NCBI GenBank assembly: GCA_018340375.1
Contig: JAFFJZ010000001.1
Coordinates: 60,194,001 to 60,258,000 of the forward strand
Direction: 5' to 3'
Source of the DNA: Gonatopus flavifemur
Lineage: Eukaryota; Arthropoda; Insecta; Hymenoptera; Dryinidae
Length of the DNA stretch: 64,000 nucleotides
Shown here: piece after piece, positions 10,640 to 24,430 of the stretch
Position numbering within the stretch: position 1 is the first letter of the stretch
How the letters are laid out: each line of letters opens with the position of its first letter
Position numbers and translations under genes: made by a program
Notes under the pieces: generated by a model
Databases searched by the model: none
Told to the model about the DNA's origin: nothing
Seen by the model: the letters and a program-made list of their open reading frames with translations, nothing else

Positions 10640-13090
10640 TTTGTATTACTTCAATAATGAACTTCGTTTTAAATTAAAAATGTATATGAATTTGAAATCA
10701 TTTTCCAGCAAACAAGTTGCAGGCGTTTTAAAGAGCCTGTAACAGCTCTTCAATGGTATTGCAGAAAAATCAGTGGTCCATTGAAACGCCAGTAATAATT
10801 GTTTGTAGGAAGACAGATCAGAATAAAGAGAATTGTCAAATTTTGTTGATTAAGTATTAAGTGTAATAATCATCGGACATTATTTCGGTAAAAATTACAA
10901 AATCCGAATTTACGATCTTGATTGTTATACTTAAATTACTTTTTGAAGGGTAAATTATCAAGAAATGTTGGATTGTTACATCAGATTGTTTTAAAAGAGG
11001 AAATACAAAATATTTTTTTTATCGAAAAAGGGTGTCTGTAACTCCGATATATCGAACCTCAGTGACGGTGGAACGTGTTTTGAAATGGATGAAAATATTT
11101 TTGATGAAATTATATTAACCATCATACTTGTCAATTCTTAGAAAGCAAAAGTTTACAAACGGAAGTAAAAGCTATAGGAAAAAATACTTACGATTTACGA
11201 AGAAGAGCTAAATAAGTTATATTTATCGTTACAAAATAATGTTGTATTTGTAGAATCGAACGAGTGAATTGTTTTGCCAATATAAAAGGTGAACGTAATG
11301 TTTATTAAATTGTATATTATGTTAAAAATGATTGTTGTTACGTGATTCATTCAAAGTATTCTGCGTAAAAATATTATCTCACGATCTACCGCACGCAACC
11401 AAATCTCACTCTTGACAACTTGATACTCTTCTTCCTTTTTCTACACAACAGGGGAAAGGATGTTTAGTATAACAGGATGGAAGGTGAATGATACGGGTAA
11501 ATTGTTCAACTACAGTTTTGACAGTCATCAATTATTCATACTTACAAAATGATAGTGCTTTTGTATTTTTACATGAAAAATATGAACGAAAATATTATAA
11601 ATAACATTCTAATTTCTCCTTTTTCCATTCTCCTCGGAATCGAAAATGAGTGAAAATTGAATAACTTCTATTCGTTATGATAACTCATGAACTAGTTGAT
11701 TCTGCGATTACTCGATAAAGCGAGTATTCAAATTTAATTATAACATGGTTAAATCGTTATTTATATTCTGACAGAAAGAAGTTTGTCCAATGTAAATATC
11801 GTGCATGTTCTTTCATTGAGAAAAAGAAATGGAGTTTTATTTGAAAGGCCAACATCAGTTTATTTCTTCAAGTATGGAATGGCATAGAATTATGGAATCG
11901 TACATAGAAAAGATATGATTCTCAGGCTGCTCAGCACAACGGAGCAATGAGAGGAGACGCAATGCTAATGCTTTGCGAGTAGAGACATATACGTTGGCAC
12001 ACCCACCTTGATCCTGGGTGGCAAGTCGTTGGTAATAACCCTATAGGTAGACCACCACGAAAGCGCAATCTCCGCTTAATGGCGGCAGCCCCCATGAGAT
12101 ATCACGATACCAGTTCTCGCTAGTTCGAGGGTACCTACGACGACAACGACAAAAGCAGAGACGACAACAACGATTGCAATGCGCACGACAAACGTATCTA
12201 CACGCACGTCAAGCGAAAGAACACGCTAATCCTAAGTTACATAGGGTAAACTCGAGGTATCGGCGGTTTGATTTTGTAGACCCTCGTTATTAATGTTAAT
12301 GTTCTGTCTAATATTTTCCCAAGCGTTTACCAATGATTTCCTGTTCCCATAAATGACAATTTTAATAAAAAATGAAACAATTCAATAACAAATCACGAAT
12401 TCCATTCAAAATTGACGTGTGTCAAGATTAAAGTAACGTCAATAGATTGTAATAGACTTCGCGTTGTAATTCTTGATATAATAATTATAACGTTAGTGTA
12501 ATACTAGCCTAATGCAAACATCACGCTGCCTCGTAATTTTAAATAATACATCTTTGTTGTACGGTACACATCTAATACGATGGTATTATGTTTTGACACT
12601 TGACCATCCGCTGGTCTACTGTGTACTTTCGAGAACTGTTTGTCCACTTTGCTTTAAAAAAAATGTATTCAAATGTTGGTGCATAGAAATATGGAGGAAA
12701 TATATAGAGTCTCTGTGAACACACGTGGCCTCAACACGGGATAAGAGATGGGTAGCCTCAAGTACTTCCGCGTTTCAAGTTCTCTTGCATTGTGCTTATA
12801 CTAAATACAAGGAATAAATGCATCAAAGCGTTACAATGGGAAAAGTACTTGAAATCTAACCACGAAAAAGAAAGATGATGATGAAGAAATGTTATTTATA
12901 TGTAGTATTCGTTTTAAAAAACACTTTAAAGGAATGAAAATTGGTTTACTCTCTAAAAAAAATATCTTCTGTTGAATCATATTTAGTGAACGCAGATTGA
13001 AGTTTGAAAGATATCATTAAAATGTTCATCCATATTTATTGGATTATTGAGAGCAACAAAATACGACATGAATGATCGCTGATAAGGCCA
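10640..13090. other. Gene-poor stretch with a G+C-richer island at about 11.93-12.28 kb
   Basis: No coding region recognised. About 11930-12280 stands out by composition: it contains GGTAGACCACCACGAAAG, GGCGGCAGCCCCCATG and a run of CGACGACAACGAC-like triplets, in contrast to AT-rich flanks. Reading frames there are short and no splice pair is convincing. It could be a non-coding exon, an enhancer or part of a repeat. Confidence 0.35.
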
Positions 13091-13399
13091 CCCTGCTAAA
13101 AATGCCAAGCAGGAGCGGACAGAAAATTGTCGAACGGCTATTCCCAGGTAATCCAGGCAAAAACTGACAAACTTTCTACCCTGTTCCATCCCGTTGAAAC
13201 CTTGCAGGAAAATTATCAGTTTTTGACTGGATATCACAGTCTGTGAATTTCAAACAGAACCATCTGGAAGGATTTGTGACAATTTTTGGCAGGATACTCC
13301 GATTTGGTAATTCCAGACCAAATCGGGTACCTGGGAAAGAAACCGTTCAAAGCCTAGAAACAATTTTCTGCTTGGTTCTGCCTGGCATTTTTAGCAGGG
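13091..13399. mobile_element. MITE, CCCTGCTAAAAATGCCA ends
   Basis: A 309-bp element. The left end is CCCTGCTAAAAATGCCA, and the right end is its reverse complement TGGCATTTTTAGCAGGG with no mismatch. Inside, weaker inverted similarity continues (AGAAAATTGTC against GACAATTTTTGGC). Two open frames (12983-13237 minus, 13243-13428 plus) are products of this repeat, not genes. Target duplication unclear. Confidence 0.6.
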
Positions 13400-16269
13400 C
13401 AATGACATTGATTGTAAATCCAAATTGAGAACAGTATACTGTGTCTAAGCACTTCGTTTCGACTTTGAAAAATCATCTGTAACAGAATACAAGTAAAAGA
13501 TATTATTATCTTGCCTGAGGAATTATATTTATAATTTGAGAATCGAAGCAAACTTGTACAGAATGATGACTTTTATTTCTTAGTTCTGTGTTGAATTTGA
13601 AGGAAGGAAATACAACGATCTGTTATACCAGTCAAAGCGCCTGTAGTTCGCAACCATCCTTGACTCATGTATTCACGTTACGAATTCAGGAGCTAGTAGA
13701 TACTTGCGATTTCCATTAGACAACTCTTGCATTGATTCGAAACAATAACACAGTAATCAATCGAATTTTAGGGTCCAATTGAAGTGAACTTTTATGGGTT
13801 TGTAATTTCTTGCATAAAAGGAACAATGTAATTTTCCATAATACTTTTGCTTATGTCATTCTCGCTTGTCCGTGTGTTGTGCATCGAGGAAAGAAAAGAT
13901 AAATTTTGTATCTTTTTTTCTCGCCCCCTATTAAAATGATGATGCTGATGCCTTACACGTACATGCAGTCAAAAACTGGTCCGTATGGAACACGAACGAG
14001 TCTCAATTATATCATGGTGACGAATATGGGACGTTATATAACGGAAAGGGACATCAAGAAGGAAAAGTACTACAATGGCCGAAAGTATTTTTCGAAGAAC
14101 ACTTTCCAGTGGAATGGACCCATTTCGTGACATTACGTAAAATATACGTATATGAATTCTCCAAACCACAATTCGCAATGAGAAACGTGCATCGTAATCG
14201 ATAGTGAATTTGTAAATAATATACTAAATCATACTCGATGCAAGGTTCCTTTTTTCTTCGAGTCCCTCACTTTCTTTGGGACATAAATTCATATGGCATT
14301 GTAATTTGTAGATATAAAAACATATTGTACTGAATGCACAGCGATATTTCACATTTCCTGCTGCATTGTGTATTTTTATCATTATACAATCACTTATATG
14401 TTGGAGAATTTGATAAACTCCAAGTATTGGATTCGAAATTGTATATCTCGCAAATTTATGCGTTCAATTTATGATAAAACGCTTGAGAAATAACTCTACC
14501 CTGCTAATTAACGGATTATGTCAATGCTGTGGTGAATATTCATTTATTAGCTTCGAACTAGTGAAAATATACTGTTTGCAATTCCAAATATCAATTAAAT
14601 CGTGTGATATTTATCAAAAGATATCAGATACTTTTTCTCTGACATTGTAATTGCAAATCTGAATGATGTATATTCGAATATGACGTATGGAGAACTTTGG
14701 AAAAAAATGTCAAAATGCGTTCGAATTTGAAATGTGTTCTTCTTTCCCCGTTTTGACGGTATAAGATCAATTTATTTAAAATCTCTCACGAGACTTTGCG
14801 TGTGATTTCAGCGAGTTCGCACGTAGAGGATTCAGTTCCTGTAGAGGATTCTTTAGAATCGAACGGGGATAGGTGGCTTGATTTCCATGTGAACCGAAGA
14901 CTTTGAATTTTTATCGATTTGTGTACAGTTCCCATGGGAATTTGCAACCAGGTTGTAATGCTGCACAAGGTCAACGGCTGTTGCACCCGCCTTTCACTGA
15001 GTTGATTGTGGAAACGTTTATAAAGATTTATATCTCTAACACGAAGAAAATCAGTATAATAATTTGGAAATAAAATTCGAAACAATTGAAATTTATAATG
15101 TGATTTATCTGGCAGGCTGATCTTACAAATAGTGATTGAAATCAGTTAAGGTAAACGACAGAAAAATCGTTATTATGTGTCTTGTTTGAAATATGTAATA
15201 CCGTGTACTTTTTTACGTGCTTTAATATTCTTTTTACAATGAAACTGCGAACACCTGCAGCTTGAAATTTCATTTTTGAGAAAGTCGCGATGTATCTTTG
15301 TTCAATTATAAGAGTAATGATGCTTTTTATCAGACATTTTCATCTTCGTAAAACTGTTATTATACGTATCTCTTTGTTTAACTTACATAATTGCTGTCGA
15401 TTTCAAGTGTAACAGAAAATTGGATTGGGATATTATGTTGAGTTATGGATTGCACAGTTGGCAGAAAAATGAAAGAAATCTGGTAACCCATCGGTATAAA
15501 ATCACATCATTTATTAGGGTTTGAGTAATTTATTTGATGATTTTCATTCGACTATTCTTTTATTTATTTGATTAAACTTGACAAAATATCTATGGTATTT
15601 GGAAGGTTTTGCGAGGAAGAATGTTTTCTAAGAAAGTAAGGAAATATATTGATATGAAAAGAACTAATCAATTCATAGAGTAAGATTAGATTATTTACAA
15701 GATAACATTCTGATGTGTAATGACGTATAATGGCTGTGTATGATTATACCATTTTGTTAAATATAGAATCGATAGTCGCTGAACGTTATAACTCAATATT
15801 GACCATACTCGAGTATATATTCTGTGAGTATAAAGTGCATTAGTCTCAATGCGTTATAGTAAATCAATAAAGAGATGTACTATAACCGTGTAATCGTAAT
15901 AATGATTGTGAAATTCAGTGAATGGAAGAAAATGTATTCATTTCATGTTCCTCATTTGAAGTATTTTTCTATTGTATGTTTGCGAAATGCTAGGATGATC
16001 CTCGTTCTAGCGCTGTAACCAATATTTCTGGCGTTGTAGCACTTGTAGCTTGCTTTGTCAACCCCTGGAATCTTACTGCTTTTGCAGTGAGAAGTATATT
16101 ACTAATTTTAATAACTTGAATTTCAGTGACATAATCAGTAAATAATCAGGGTTCAGCCGTTCGACATTTTCAATATTACAATAAGTTGTGATATATTTTA
16201 ATAATAATAATAATATTATTACAATAAGTTTGATGTGCATCATTTATTATTTATGCATTAAGATAAATC
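13400..16269. other. Gene-poor AT-rich stretch
   Basis: No coding exon, tRNA or clear inverted repeat recognised. The frame at 14786-15085 (minus) lies in slightly G+C-richer sequence but resembles no protein family. A short ATA-repeat tract lies near 16200-16215. Confidence 0.35.
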
Positions 16270-16329
16270 TACACGGGAGGAAATTTGTAGCTGTATCAGT
16301 TAAATTTTAGCTAAATATTTTAGTACTCA

Positions 16330-17131
16330 CTCGAAGAGGAACGCAGTTCGGAGATATAGTGATTTTTGATAGAAAATTAGAGAATGTTTCTTAAAATCTG
16401 TGAATATTTGTTAAAATATAAGAATATTTCTCAACCCTTAAACCGTAACCGTCCTCAAAACCACGTCAACCGTAACCCACGGTCTGACAGACTGGTATTA
16501 CCTCCTTCTAGATTTTTAAAGTTGTTAGAAGTAGAAAGAACATTTCTTCAATCATTATGAATGTCTACGGAGTAGGATAGCGGGTTTATGTACAGAAATT
16601 AGTGAACAATTCTATGCAGAATAGGAATAAAATGTCACACAAATCAAACTAAAAAATAGCGGTCTGTGAGACAGGGGTTACGGTTAGAGGGTTAAGTTCG
16701 TAATAAAGATAAAACGGTTCACATTTTTGTTGAATTTTATTTGAGAAAGAATGGAAATGTATCAATGCCTCACAAGGACTAGGAAACAATATGAACTTTT
16801 CAGAAGTCGCGCATGGAATTTCACCAAGTGAATAATAAAATTTCGGAATTGTGTTAGTCGTATATGGAATTTTACGAAGTGGATGACAAAATTTCGAAAT
16901 TCCATTAATCCTATTGTAAAATTTCATGCGCGACTTTTGGGAGGTTCATTTTTTTTCCTATTGTTTGTGAGGGTTTGATAAATTTTCATTTTTTTTTCGA
17001 ATAAAATTCAACAAAAATGTAAACCGTTTTATCTTTATTACAAACTTGAGAAATACTCTCAGATTTTAAGAAATCTTCTACAATTTTCCATTAAAGATTA
17101 CTATATTCCCGAACTGCATTTTTCTCCGTAC
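16330..17131. mobile_element. Fold-back MITE nested in the 16.3-kb element
   Basis: The arms run inward from GCAGTTCGGAGATATAGT and its near-complement CTATATTCCCGAACTGC. They share AAAACGGTTCACATTTTTGT and its reverse complement deeper inside. The right tip reads TTTTTCTCCGTAC; the left tip is more decayed. The element is clearly homologous to 61549-62016, including the words GAACTTTTCARAAGTCGCGC and their complements. Confidence 0.7.
16435..16691. mobile_element. piggyBac-like MITE, innermost layer
   Basis: This element interrupts the left arm of the fold-back. Ends are CCCTTAAACCGTAACC and, inverted, GGTTACGGTTAGAGGG. The right flank is TTAA (16692-16695) and the left flank is TCAA (16431-16434), consistent with a TTAA duplication with one C-for-T change. 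TTAA duplication with CCC-starting ends is typical of piggyBac. Comparing the interrupted arm with the intact right arm (about 17020-17065) confirms that this segment is extra. Confidence 0.65.
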
Positions 17132-17268
17132 ACAGGACAGCTAACTCTCAGCAACATTAGCTCAAATTTAGCTGATGGAGCCAAAAATTTTGCTCCAGCA
17201 GTTGAAATTCAACTATTGGAGCTAAAGAAATGGCTGTCCATCTCACAGTTAATTACTTTTTCCGTGTA

Positions 17269-20200
17269 ATTCGAGTAAAATTTTTCAATCACTATCCAAA
17301 AAAATCATCGCATTTCATAAATATCTCTCCCTAATCGTTTTTTGTTTTTACCACAATTTGAGTTGAGGGGATACGAGTGCTTCATCTGATGACATTTTTT
17401 TTCCTAGACAAAACTATCAAAAACTAAACTCATAAGAATATCTGGTACACTGAAAGATATTGATTGTAAAAATTCTTCAGAAAATTATAGTGCAGCCTAC
17501 AAAAACAGTTGAAAGTAATATTTTCTATAAGTTTTAAAAAAATGCATAGTAATATTTTCAAAAATTCCTACTTGTCCCTCGATCACTTGAATTTTACGGT
17601 AATGTTTCAAATAAAATTCTTTCAATGTATTTCGATAGATCTTTGGAGGTTTATCCAGATTCATACAGAGCTAAAATTTTTTAAAAGAGAGTTTTTCTTT
17701 AATTCAAAATTTCTGTTCTTTACAAACCTAGATACATCTTAAACAATCCATACCTGAGAATTGTAGATGTTTTGTCTAAAAAAAGTGTCAACTGATGATT
17801 GTGTTGCTAAAACAGTTGAAGTTTAGGTGTTAGACTATCTAAAATCTAAGGTCTTCAAAATGAGTTTGATTAATTTCTCAGAGTAATGTGACGTGTTAGT
17901 CCTATCAACATAGTTTGAGCCTTGTTCCAAAGAAGGCATCTTCGTAACAGATGCACAATGCTGCATATTTCGAAGTGAGACTTCCGCCTAATATGAAAAC
18001 GTTTATCCTAATTATGATACACATCGGGAAAGTTTGCAAATAATTGTGTGAAAGTTGATATTTGCGTAATCCGTTGAAAGGTTGAATGTAAAGATCCGTA
18101 TAATTTTCATTCGTTTAGCTCTTCTAAAATACATATTGGCTTCCATTGTGAAATGACTTTTGATGACGTGCGTTTGACTGTATTCGAAAAGTACAAAATA
18201 TCCATTTTCATCCATATGGCTCGATTATTTCATTCGGGGATCATTAGAAAGATTGAAAAAACATCAATCGTAAAAAAGAGTCATTGTACAGTTTTTGTAC
18301 AATTTTCATATGAATCTAGTACATTGGTTGGGCAGTTGAATATCTCTTTGGTATTTAACGAAAAGCAGGATGTTTGTGGAATGGAGTTCATGATATTACG
18401 TAGTAGAAGTTCCGAGGCTCCACTCTTCGTTCTAACAATGAATGGAAAAACGTGCGCGGCTAAAAAAGCTTCGTGGGCCAGGAAAGTATATCACCACTTC
18501 GCGCCGTATATTTTGTATGCTAAAACTTTCGCTGTTAGGCTCGATATACCACGGAAAACTTCGAACTTGTACTAAACGCGAGCCGGTGAAGGCTTTTATA
18601 TCTCTTCTCCCCTATCAAAGAGACAGAGAAGAGAAGAGGTGAGGCGAGAAGCTGGAGTTTTACCTTGATTGACGACGGTAGACTTTTAATTACTCTTGGG
18701 GTAAGTTTCATTCGGCACGTGGAAGCGAAAGATAAGGTTCCCGGAAACGAAATGAGAATAAAACTCCGTATGATGGCGGCTTCGGTGAAAAATTATCGCC
18801 GTGAAATGATGTAATCAAAGGTTGGAATGAAAAGGAAAAAAACAAAACAAAAAAAGCCAGGAATCCGAATTAAGATACGATAAGGGCTTCGTCGTTGCGA
18901 AATAACACCTGAGTTCAAAAGAGATTAATTCGTCCCACGGATTCACATGAAACAACGAAGAACAACAACGTCAAAGGAAAATAGTTGGCACTTGAAACTC
19001 GAAATACCATGCGATCGAAATAAGGAAAAGTGAATTGCAGGGGCAATAAAAAACAGCAAGTAATGCTTAAATATATGAAATCACCGGAAGTTTTGATGAA
19101 TTATGCAGTACGTTAGATCAGATTTGAATCAACTGGTAGGCGTTGAAGTTACCGAATGTATCATATTTAATAAGATGAAACGAAAGAGATTGTTTTGAGA
19201 ATTGCGAACACCCTACTAACATTCGGATGTTGTGAACTGAATCATTCATGATCGATACGATTTTCTATTGAATCGGTTTGATCGATATATACCTTTATTG
19301 ATTCAAATTACAAGAACGTTGGGAGTGTTAGGAGAAGAACAATATCTTTAAAATCAATGCTTGAAAATTACTTGGTTACGAAGAGTCGTAAAACATGGAT
19401 TGGCATGAAAATTCTAGGCTTTCGAGTATAGTTTAGAAAGTTTCTTGAATTCCCGATTTGGTCTAAATGATATATTATTTGGACACCATATTTTTGTTTG
19501 GAAACCTATTTATCTTTCACCGATATTTTATTTGAGATTTTTTACCGGAATGTTCATTTATATTTACATGTGTGTATTTGTAGATAAATTTGTAATCACG
19601 ATTATATAAATGATCTGAAAATGAACCGAAGCATCTTCGAACGTGTCTTTTATGCGTCAATGGGAAAAGAGAAGATGCTTGGAACTTAACGAGCCCTTCA
19701 AGCTGACGTGAAATTAAGTTCCAAGGGATATTCTTCCTTTTACCTTAGCATGTCGTGCTCATGTACACGAGTCGAAAATTACTATACAATGAGAGAGAGT
19801 CAACCCTATAAGATGATGCATCCTTGCATCTCACCCGCTCTGATCGCTTTATCCATCTCTTATACACGCGAAGAAAACGCTTCCCTCGAGGACTCGAGTG
19901 TGAATGAATGACTTGGGCGTTTCGGTCGCGATTTACCAAGTGTGTAATTTTCATTCTCTTATCCTTCTCTGTTTATCGTTTTTGCTTTTCCTTTTATAAT
20001 CTCTTCTTCCCGTTGTACGCATTTGAAAACATAGTCAATTCTTGTGGGAATATTTCAGCAATAACAGAAACCGGAGATTTACGGTTGTTGAAAATCTTTT
20101 GAACGTGTTGAAGGAGTTACAATTATACATTTTTCGGGAGTGCTTTGTTCACATATTTTCGATTAAAAACAAAATTCCGTTCTACACGGAAAAAAAGCAA

Positions 20201-23200
20201 TACTCGCAGCAGCTCCTCGCGTAGTCACTTTGCGACCATCTACGAAAAGTGGTTATGCGACTACTACTTAGTACTTGGGGCAAATACCGCGTTAGTTGAA
20301 AGAACTAACAGCTAAGTAGCGTAGTATTTGTCTCAAATGATTTGTATGTTGTGAAGGAAAATTGTATGATTATGGTTAAAAATAATAATATATGTTATTG
20401 CAGTGGAAAAATATACTGCCACGTTTAGTAGAAGTTAGACAATAATCTTGTAATTCGAATCCTTTTAGACAACATCGATGATCTTCGGATTAAACTTATT
20501 TCAATAATTTGAGAACAATATTTTTATCCATTTCATTTTTCTGAATTCTTTTTGCTGTCTCTCGAAATCTCAATTCGATCTCTGTAGTTGTGGGATGTTT
20601 GAAAATATTTCGCGTTTTCCCTCCTGCTTTGAAATATTATACAGGTATAAGAAGGGATAATTATATTATCAATGCCACTTGCGATAAAATAGCGTAGCCC
20701 GGAATTGCGTTTATCCGAAAAACATCACTATCAGTTTCACTGATTCCGTATGAGTGGTCTTTCGAGCACCTGCAAGTGCATACTCACAAATCATCTTGAT
20801 TTTATACTCGTGGGTAGGCCTTCCACACGAGACTCGCATTAAAGAAAGATGAAATAGTTGCCAATAATTATCCCAATAATTTGAGAGTATAATTGGAGTC
20901 GACGGAATGGGGAAGAACCTTGATCATTCAAACAAAATTAGCAGAGATATATGTCGAAATATGCAACGAGACCTGCACCGAGACCGATACCAAAACTAGT
21001 TCCGAGACTGAGAGAATATCTTAGTTATCCTCTGCGATGAAATCGGAATTCCATGTGATTTTTTTACACCTTAGGTAGAAGCTTGATTCCATTCAAAATT
21101 TTCATGTCTTAAATTTTTAGAACAGTAAATATAGATCATTTGTCAATTTAAGACGAGAGTCTCGTGTGAAGCCCTACAGTCGTGGGAATTTCCTGCTTTT
21201 CCTCCCTTGGGGAATAGTGCACCATTATTTTCATATACCTATTTGTTCAAGTGCCAAGGGAGTGCAACGCATCGAGGATTTTCTTTTGGGAGGGAAGAGC
21301 AGGAATATCTAGTCGATTTTCATGGAAATACAATGAAGAGCATATTAAATACTTGAAAAATTTTGCTCACAATTTGACACGTTTTTTTCCCCTTTATTTT
21401 AATATGTTTGAAATATCATCGACCGTATATTGAAATAAAATGCTGGGTACGCAAGGTATAATCTTCTCCTTGCCAATGCTCACAGGATCTGCAGGGATGA
21501 GGATTCATGAGGGGTATCGTCTTCTACTGTAATTTGCCCAATTGCCTCGTAAGAGAAGGATAACAGAATCTGGGACTTCCTTGTGAGGTCGAGTACATAT
21601 TTTTGGAAGAAATAATATAATATTTTATCAGTGAGAGCAAAGAGAGGGGGTTCAATTTCTTCTGTTTCGAGTAAAAAATTTAAATTTCATTATCGCCATT
21701 AAAAAGCTGAACTCTCCCAGTTCTGGAACATTGATCAGTGAAATCGGTGAAACAAGAAGGTCACAGCATCATGATTTTTGGACTGATCAACTCAAAAGGA
21801 TTTTGATTTTGTACGGTTAAATGTACATATTCATTTAAACTAATCTACCCAACTTTGAAATTGAAAAAGAAAACCTCCTCGCTTTCTTTTTGGAAAAAGT
21901 CATAAAACATTCGTATTAAATCCTTTTAACGGATAGAAATAACGTTGATTACAGTAAAAAATGATCTATTCAGCTCCGATTGTATTTTATAATGTAAAAT
22001 ACAAAGACCGGGCACTTAACAACCATTCAGAAAAAGCAACAAATAGAATTGCTCAAGAGGACACATTTGTAAAATCTGAGTCCTTATGTCTCGAGTGACA
22101 AGAATATTCTCTATGTTTCCGAGCGTATGTTAACACGAGATTCAAAAGGTGGCCTTGAAGTATCTCGAATCAAAAGATCCTCCGCCTCGTATACGACGTT
22201 GGCTTGTTATTCTACGCGTGCTACAAGCCCCATACATGGATTCTCTCAGCGCTTCTCGACGATTACACCACCGCACAGCAGAGTTATTACACGCGGTTCT
22301 TGTACCGTATACGACATGAGCATGCTTTGCCTCTGCCTTTGCCTTCCTTCCTTGTGCCCATGCCAAACATATATGGTTGCTTTCTGTGTACTTATATTGA
22401 ATTCGAGTTGGTTGTCCAAGAGATGGACAAAAGATTCACTATATGCCGCCATACGAATGTCATACCTGTATAAATGTATAGAAAAGACTCGGGGGTTCAG
22501 TTTTGTTATTTTTGTATTTTTTAGTTGACCTCGAAATGTATATTTTGATAATTTATATATAGATTCAGGCGTCAAGTCCTTCCTTCGAATGCACTCAATT
22601 CACGAATCAACGTACTTTTACATCAAATTCATTGAACGATACCTCTTAGCGATTCGTGGAGAAGAAAACCACTTTTGTAATGTAGTACAAACACATAGAC
22701 ATAATAATCCCTCATAATCATTGCAGTTTTATACCGTTTTAACCTTTATAGCCCACTGCGACTGAATAATGCTTTCATCCAATTATTCCCGGTAGATTTT
22801 CATTTTGTTTCAACACATTCAACTCTTTTTGTAGGGAATATGTACCCTTTGTGGAGAATGTGTAACATACGGGGTAGCCTGTTATCATAACTCATAATCC
22901 ATTGTGAATTTGTTTCGCCGTTAACAATGAGGAAAATTAGATCTGCTTTGTAAAAATGATGAAACATTTCTTCGTTGAAAGGGAAGAAAATAGAAGAAGG
23001 CGGCTCCTTTTCATCTGATGAAGAGATGCCCTGCCCGTAGCCAATGGAAACGAACACTTTTCCTTCTTATGAATCGAGCTATGGCTTTTGCCGTTGTATT
23101 CATCTGGTGTGTTTGGCGTATAGTGCGCCGCATTTACCTCTGTATCTCCATATACATATATGTATATAAGAGTGCATATCAGGGCCCAAGACAATCTCTA

Positions 23201-23730
23201 TGTACATTCTTTACAATTGTCTCTTCACCTCTTCTAACCACCTACCTCACCTCTTTCTTATCTGTATGCATTGTGTGTATACGTACCTATACCGTAGTCA
23301 TGCCGCTTATTTTATGCTCCAGAGGTTTGATATTTTTTTCATTTCAACGATATAATATTTCACGTGATTTGATCTACAAAATGTATCATAAGTCCCACGG
23401 TGTTCCTTGCGATTTTTCTCTTTCTTCAACTATACATTGAAATTCTTCGTGCAATTAAAAACCATTCGCTCGATAGGTTTAATTGATATATCGAGTTTGC
23501 AGCCTTTTCGATTGCGTATTTCCAAACTATTCTCTCGCTGTATTCGTTGACCCTTATCGAATCATGAAAGTGAAGCCACGGTTCATGAATCAGTCCACGT
23601 TGGGTGCATGAGGATCGGTTCTTTTTAATACAGAATAATACTGAATTTTCATTGATAGATTTTATATAAATAACAAATATATATATGAGAACTTTATACT
23701 TTTTCTGCCAAAAAAAATTCCCATCATCTC
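17269..23730. other. Gene-poor stretch; several unexplained islands and hairpins
   Basis: No recognisable coding exon. 18400-18850 is G+C- and purine-richer (AGAGAAGAGAAGAGGTGAGG) and holds a strong donor-like GTAAGT at 18701. 19689-19738 contains a perfect 13-bp stem (CTTGGAACTTAA...TTAAGTTCCAAG). 20179 begins a CACGGAAAAA end with no visible partner. 22127-22575 has overlapping open frames on both strands without similarity to any family. Confidence 0.35.
20803..21189. repeat. Inverted repeat with 41-bp arms
   Basis: Left arm 20803-20843 contains CACACGAGACTCGCATTAA and right arm 21147-21189 contains its near-complement (TTAAGACGAGAGTCTCGTGT). The GTAGGCCTTC / GAAGCCCTAC words also pair. 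The spacer is about 300 bp. Looks like a decayed DNA transposon. Confidence 0.5.
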
Positions 23731-23819
23731 GAGGGAAAAAATGTTCAAAATTATATATAATTCGATACAGTGTATCTATAAGTTATATATAAATTGTATA
23801 TAATTTTCAAAAAACTTTT
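23731..23819. repeat. AT-rich dispersed short repeat, copy A
   Basis: Begins GGGAAAAAATGTTCAAAATT, continues with TATATATAATT, and closes with its inverted counterpart TATATAATTTTCAAAAAA. The same architecture recurs at 54434-54555, 56152-56267 and 59679-59758. Confidence 0.5.
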
Positions 23820-24430
23820 GATTGGTTTAACGGGAAACTTTCTGACGAGAATGCCATTGTACATTTGTGCTACAATCGAGTGCTTAAATTGAAGATAATT
23901 ATTTTCAGTAGAAATAACGTATGAGAAAAAATGGCATCTAATTCAAATACCAATATCCCTTGTATTGTTTTCCAGGAAGCAATCAAAATACTTTGTTTAA
24001 CAATAATATCCTTTTCATCCGACGAGTTAAACTTGTTACGTTTCTCTGCGGCTCTCGTGATTAACGTTATCCATATGATATCGATTATCAGTGATCGATA
24101 TCTTGTGGTTGAAATTATAAATTCCATCGTGGAAGCGGGAGTTTTTAAATTACACATTGGTCGCGGGCGCGTGTAACTCCACTTCTTATTATATCCTGTT
24201 TTCCTCTAATGGATATTGATAAAACTAAGTCGATTGTAGTACAAGTTTTACCACTACAGGACTTTTGTTTTAAATTTATCAAGAGGAGAAAATGTTCCGA
24301 GTTGAGTTTGTACGTATGTAACTCGGGACAACCTGACTTTTATTTGTTCACACGAATTTAAGTGAATTTCAATGTTACACTGAAAAAAGAAGATGGAAAA
24401 ATTTACTATGTAGAATAACGAGGCACCACG

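Larger units (their letters stand above)
16272..17266. mobile_element. Outer MITE of a three-level nest (CACGG ends)
   Basis: Left end CACGGGAGGAAAT and right end ATTACTTTTTCCGTG are flanked by TA (16270-16271 and 17267-17268). The parts belonging to this outer layer (16272-16329 and 17132-17266) are rich in TAGCTG/CAGCTA words, like the mini-palindrome elements at 39.4 and 55.6 kb. The middle is occupied by a second element. Confidence 0.65.

Noticed and set aside
22127..22575. Overlapping frames of 74 to 133 residues on both strands
   Set aside because: Mutually exclusive frames with low-complexity Cys/Leu runs and no recognisable motif.
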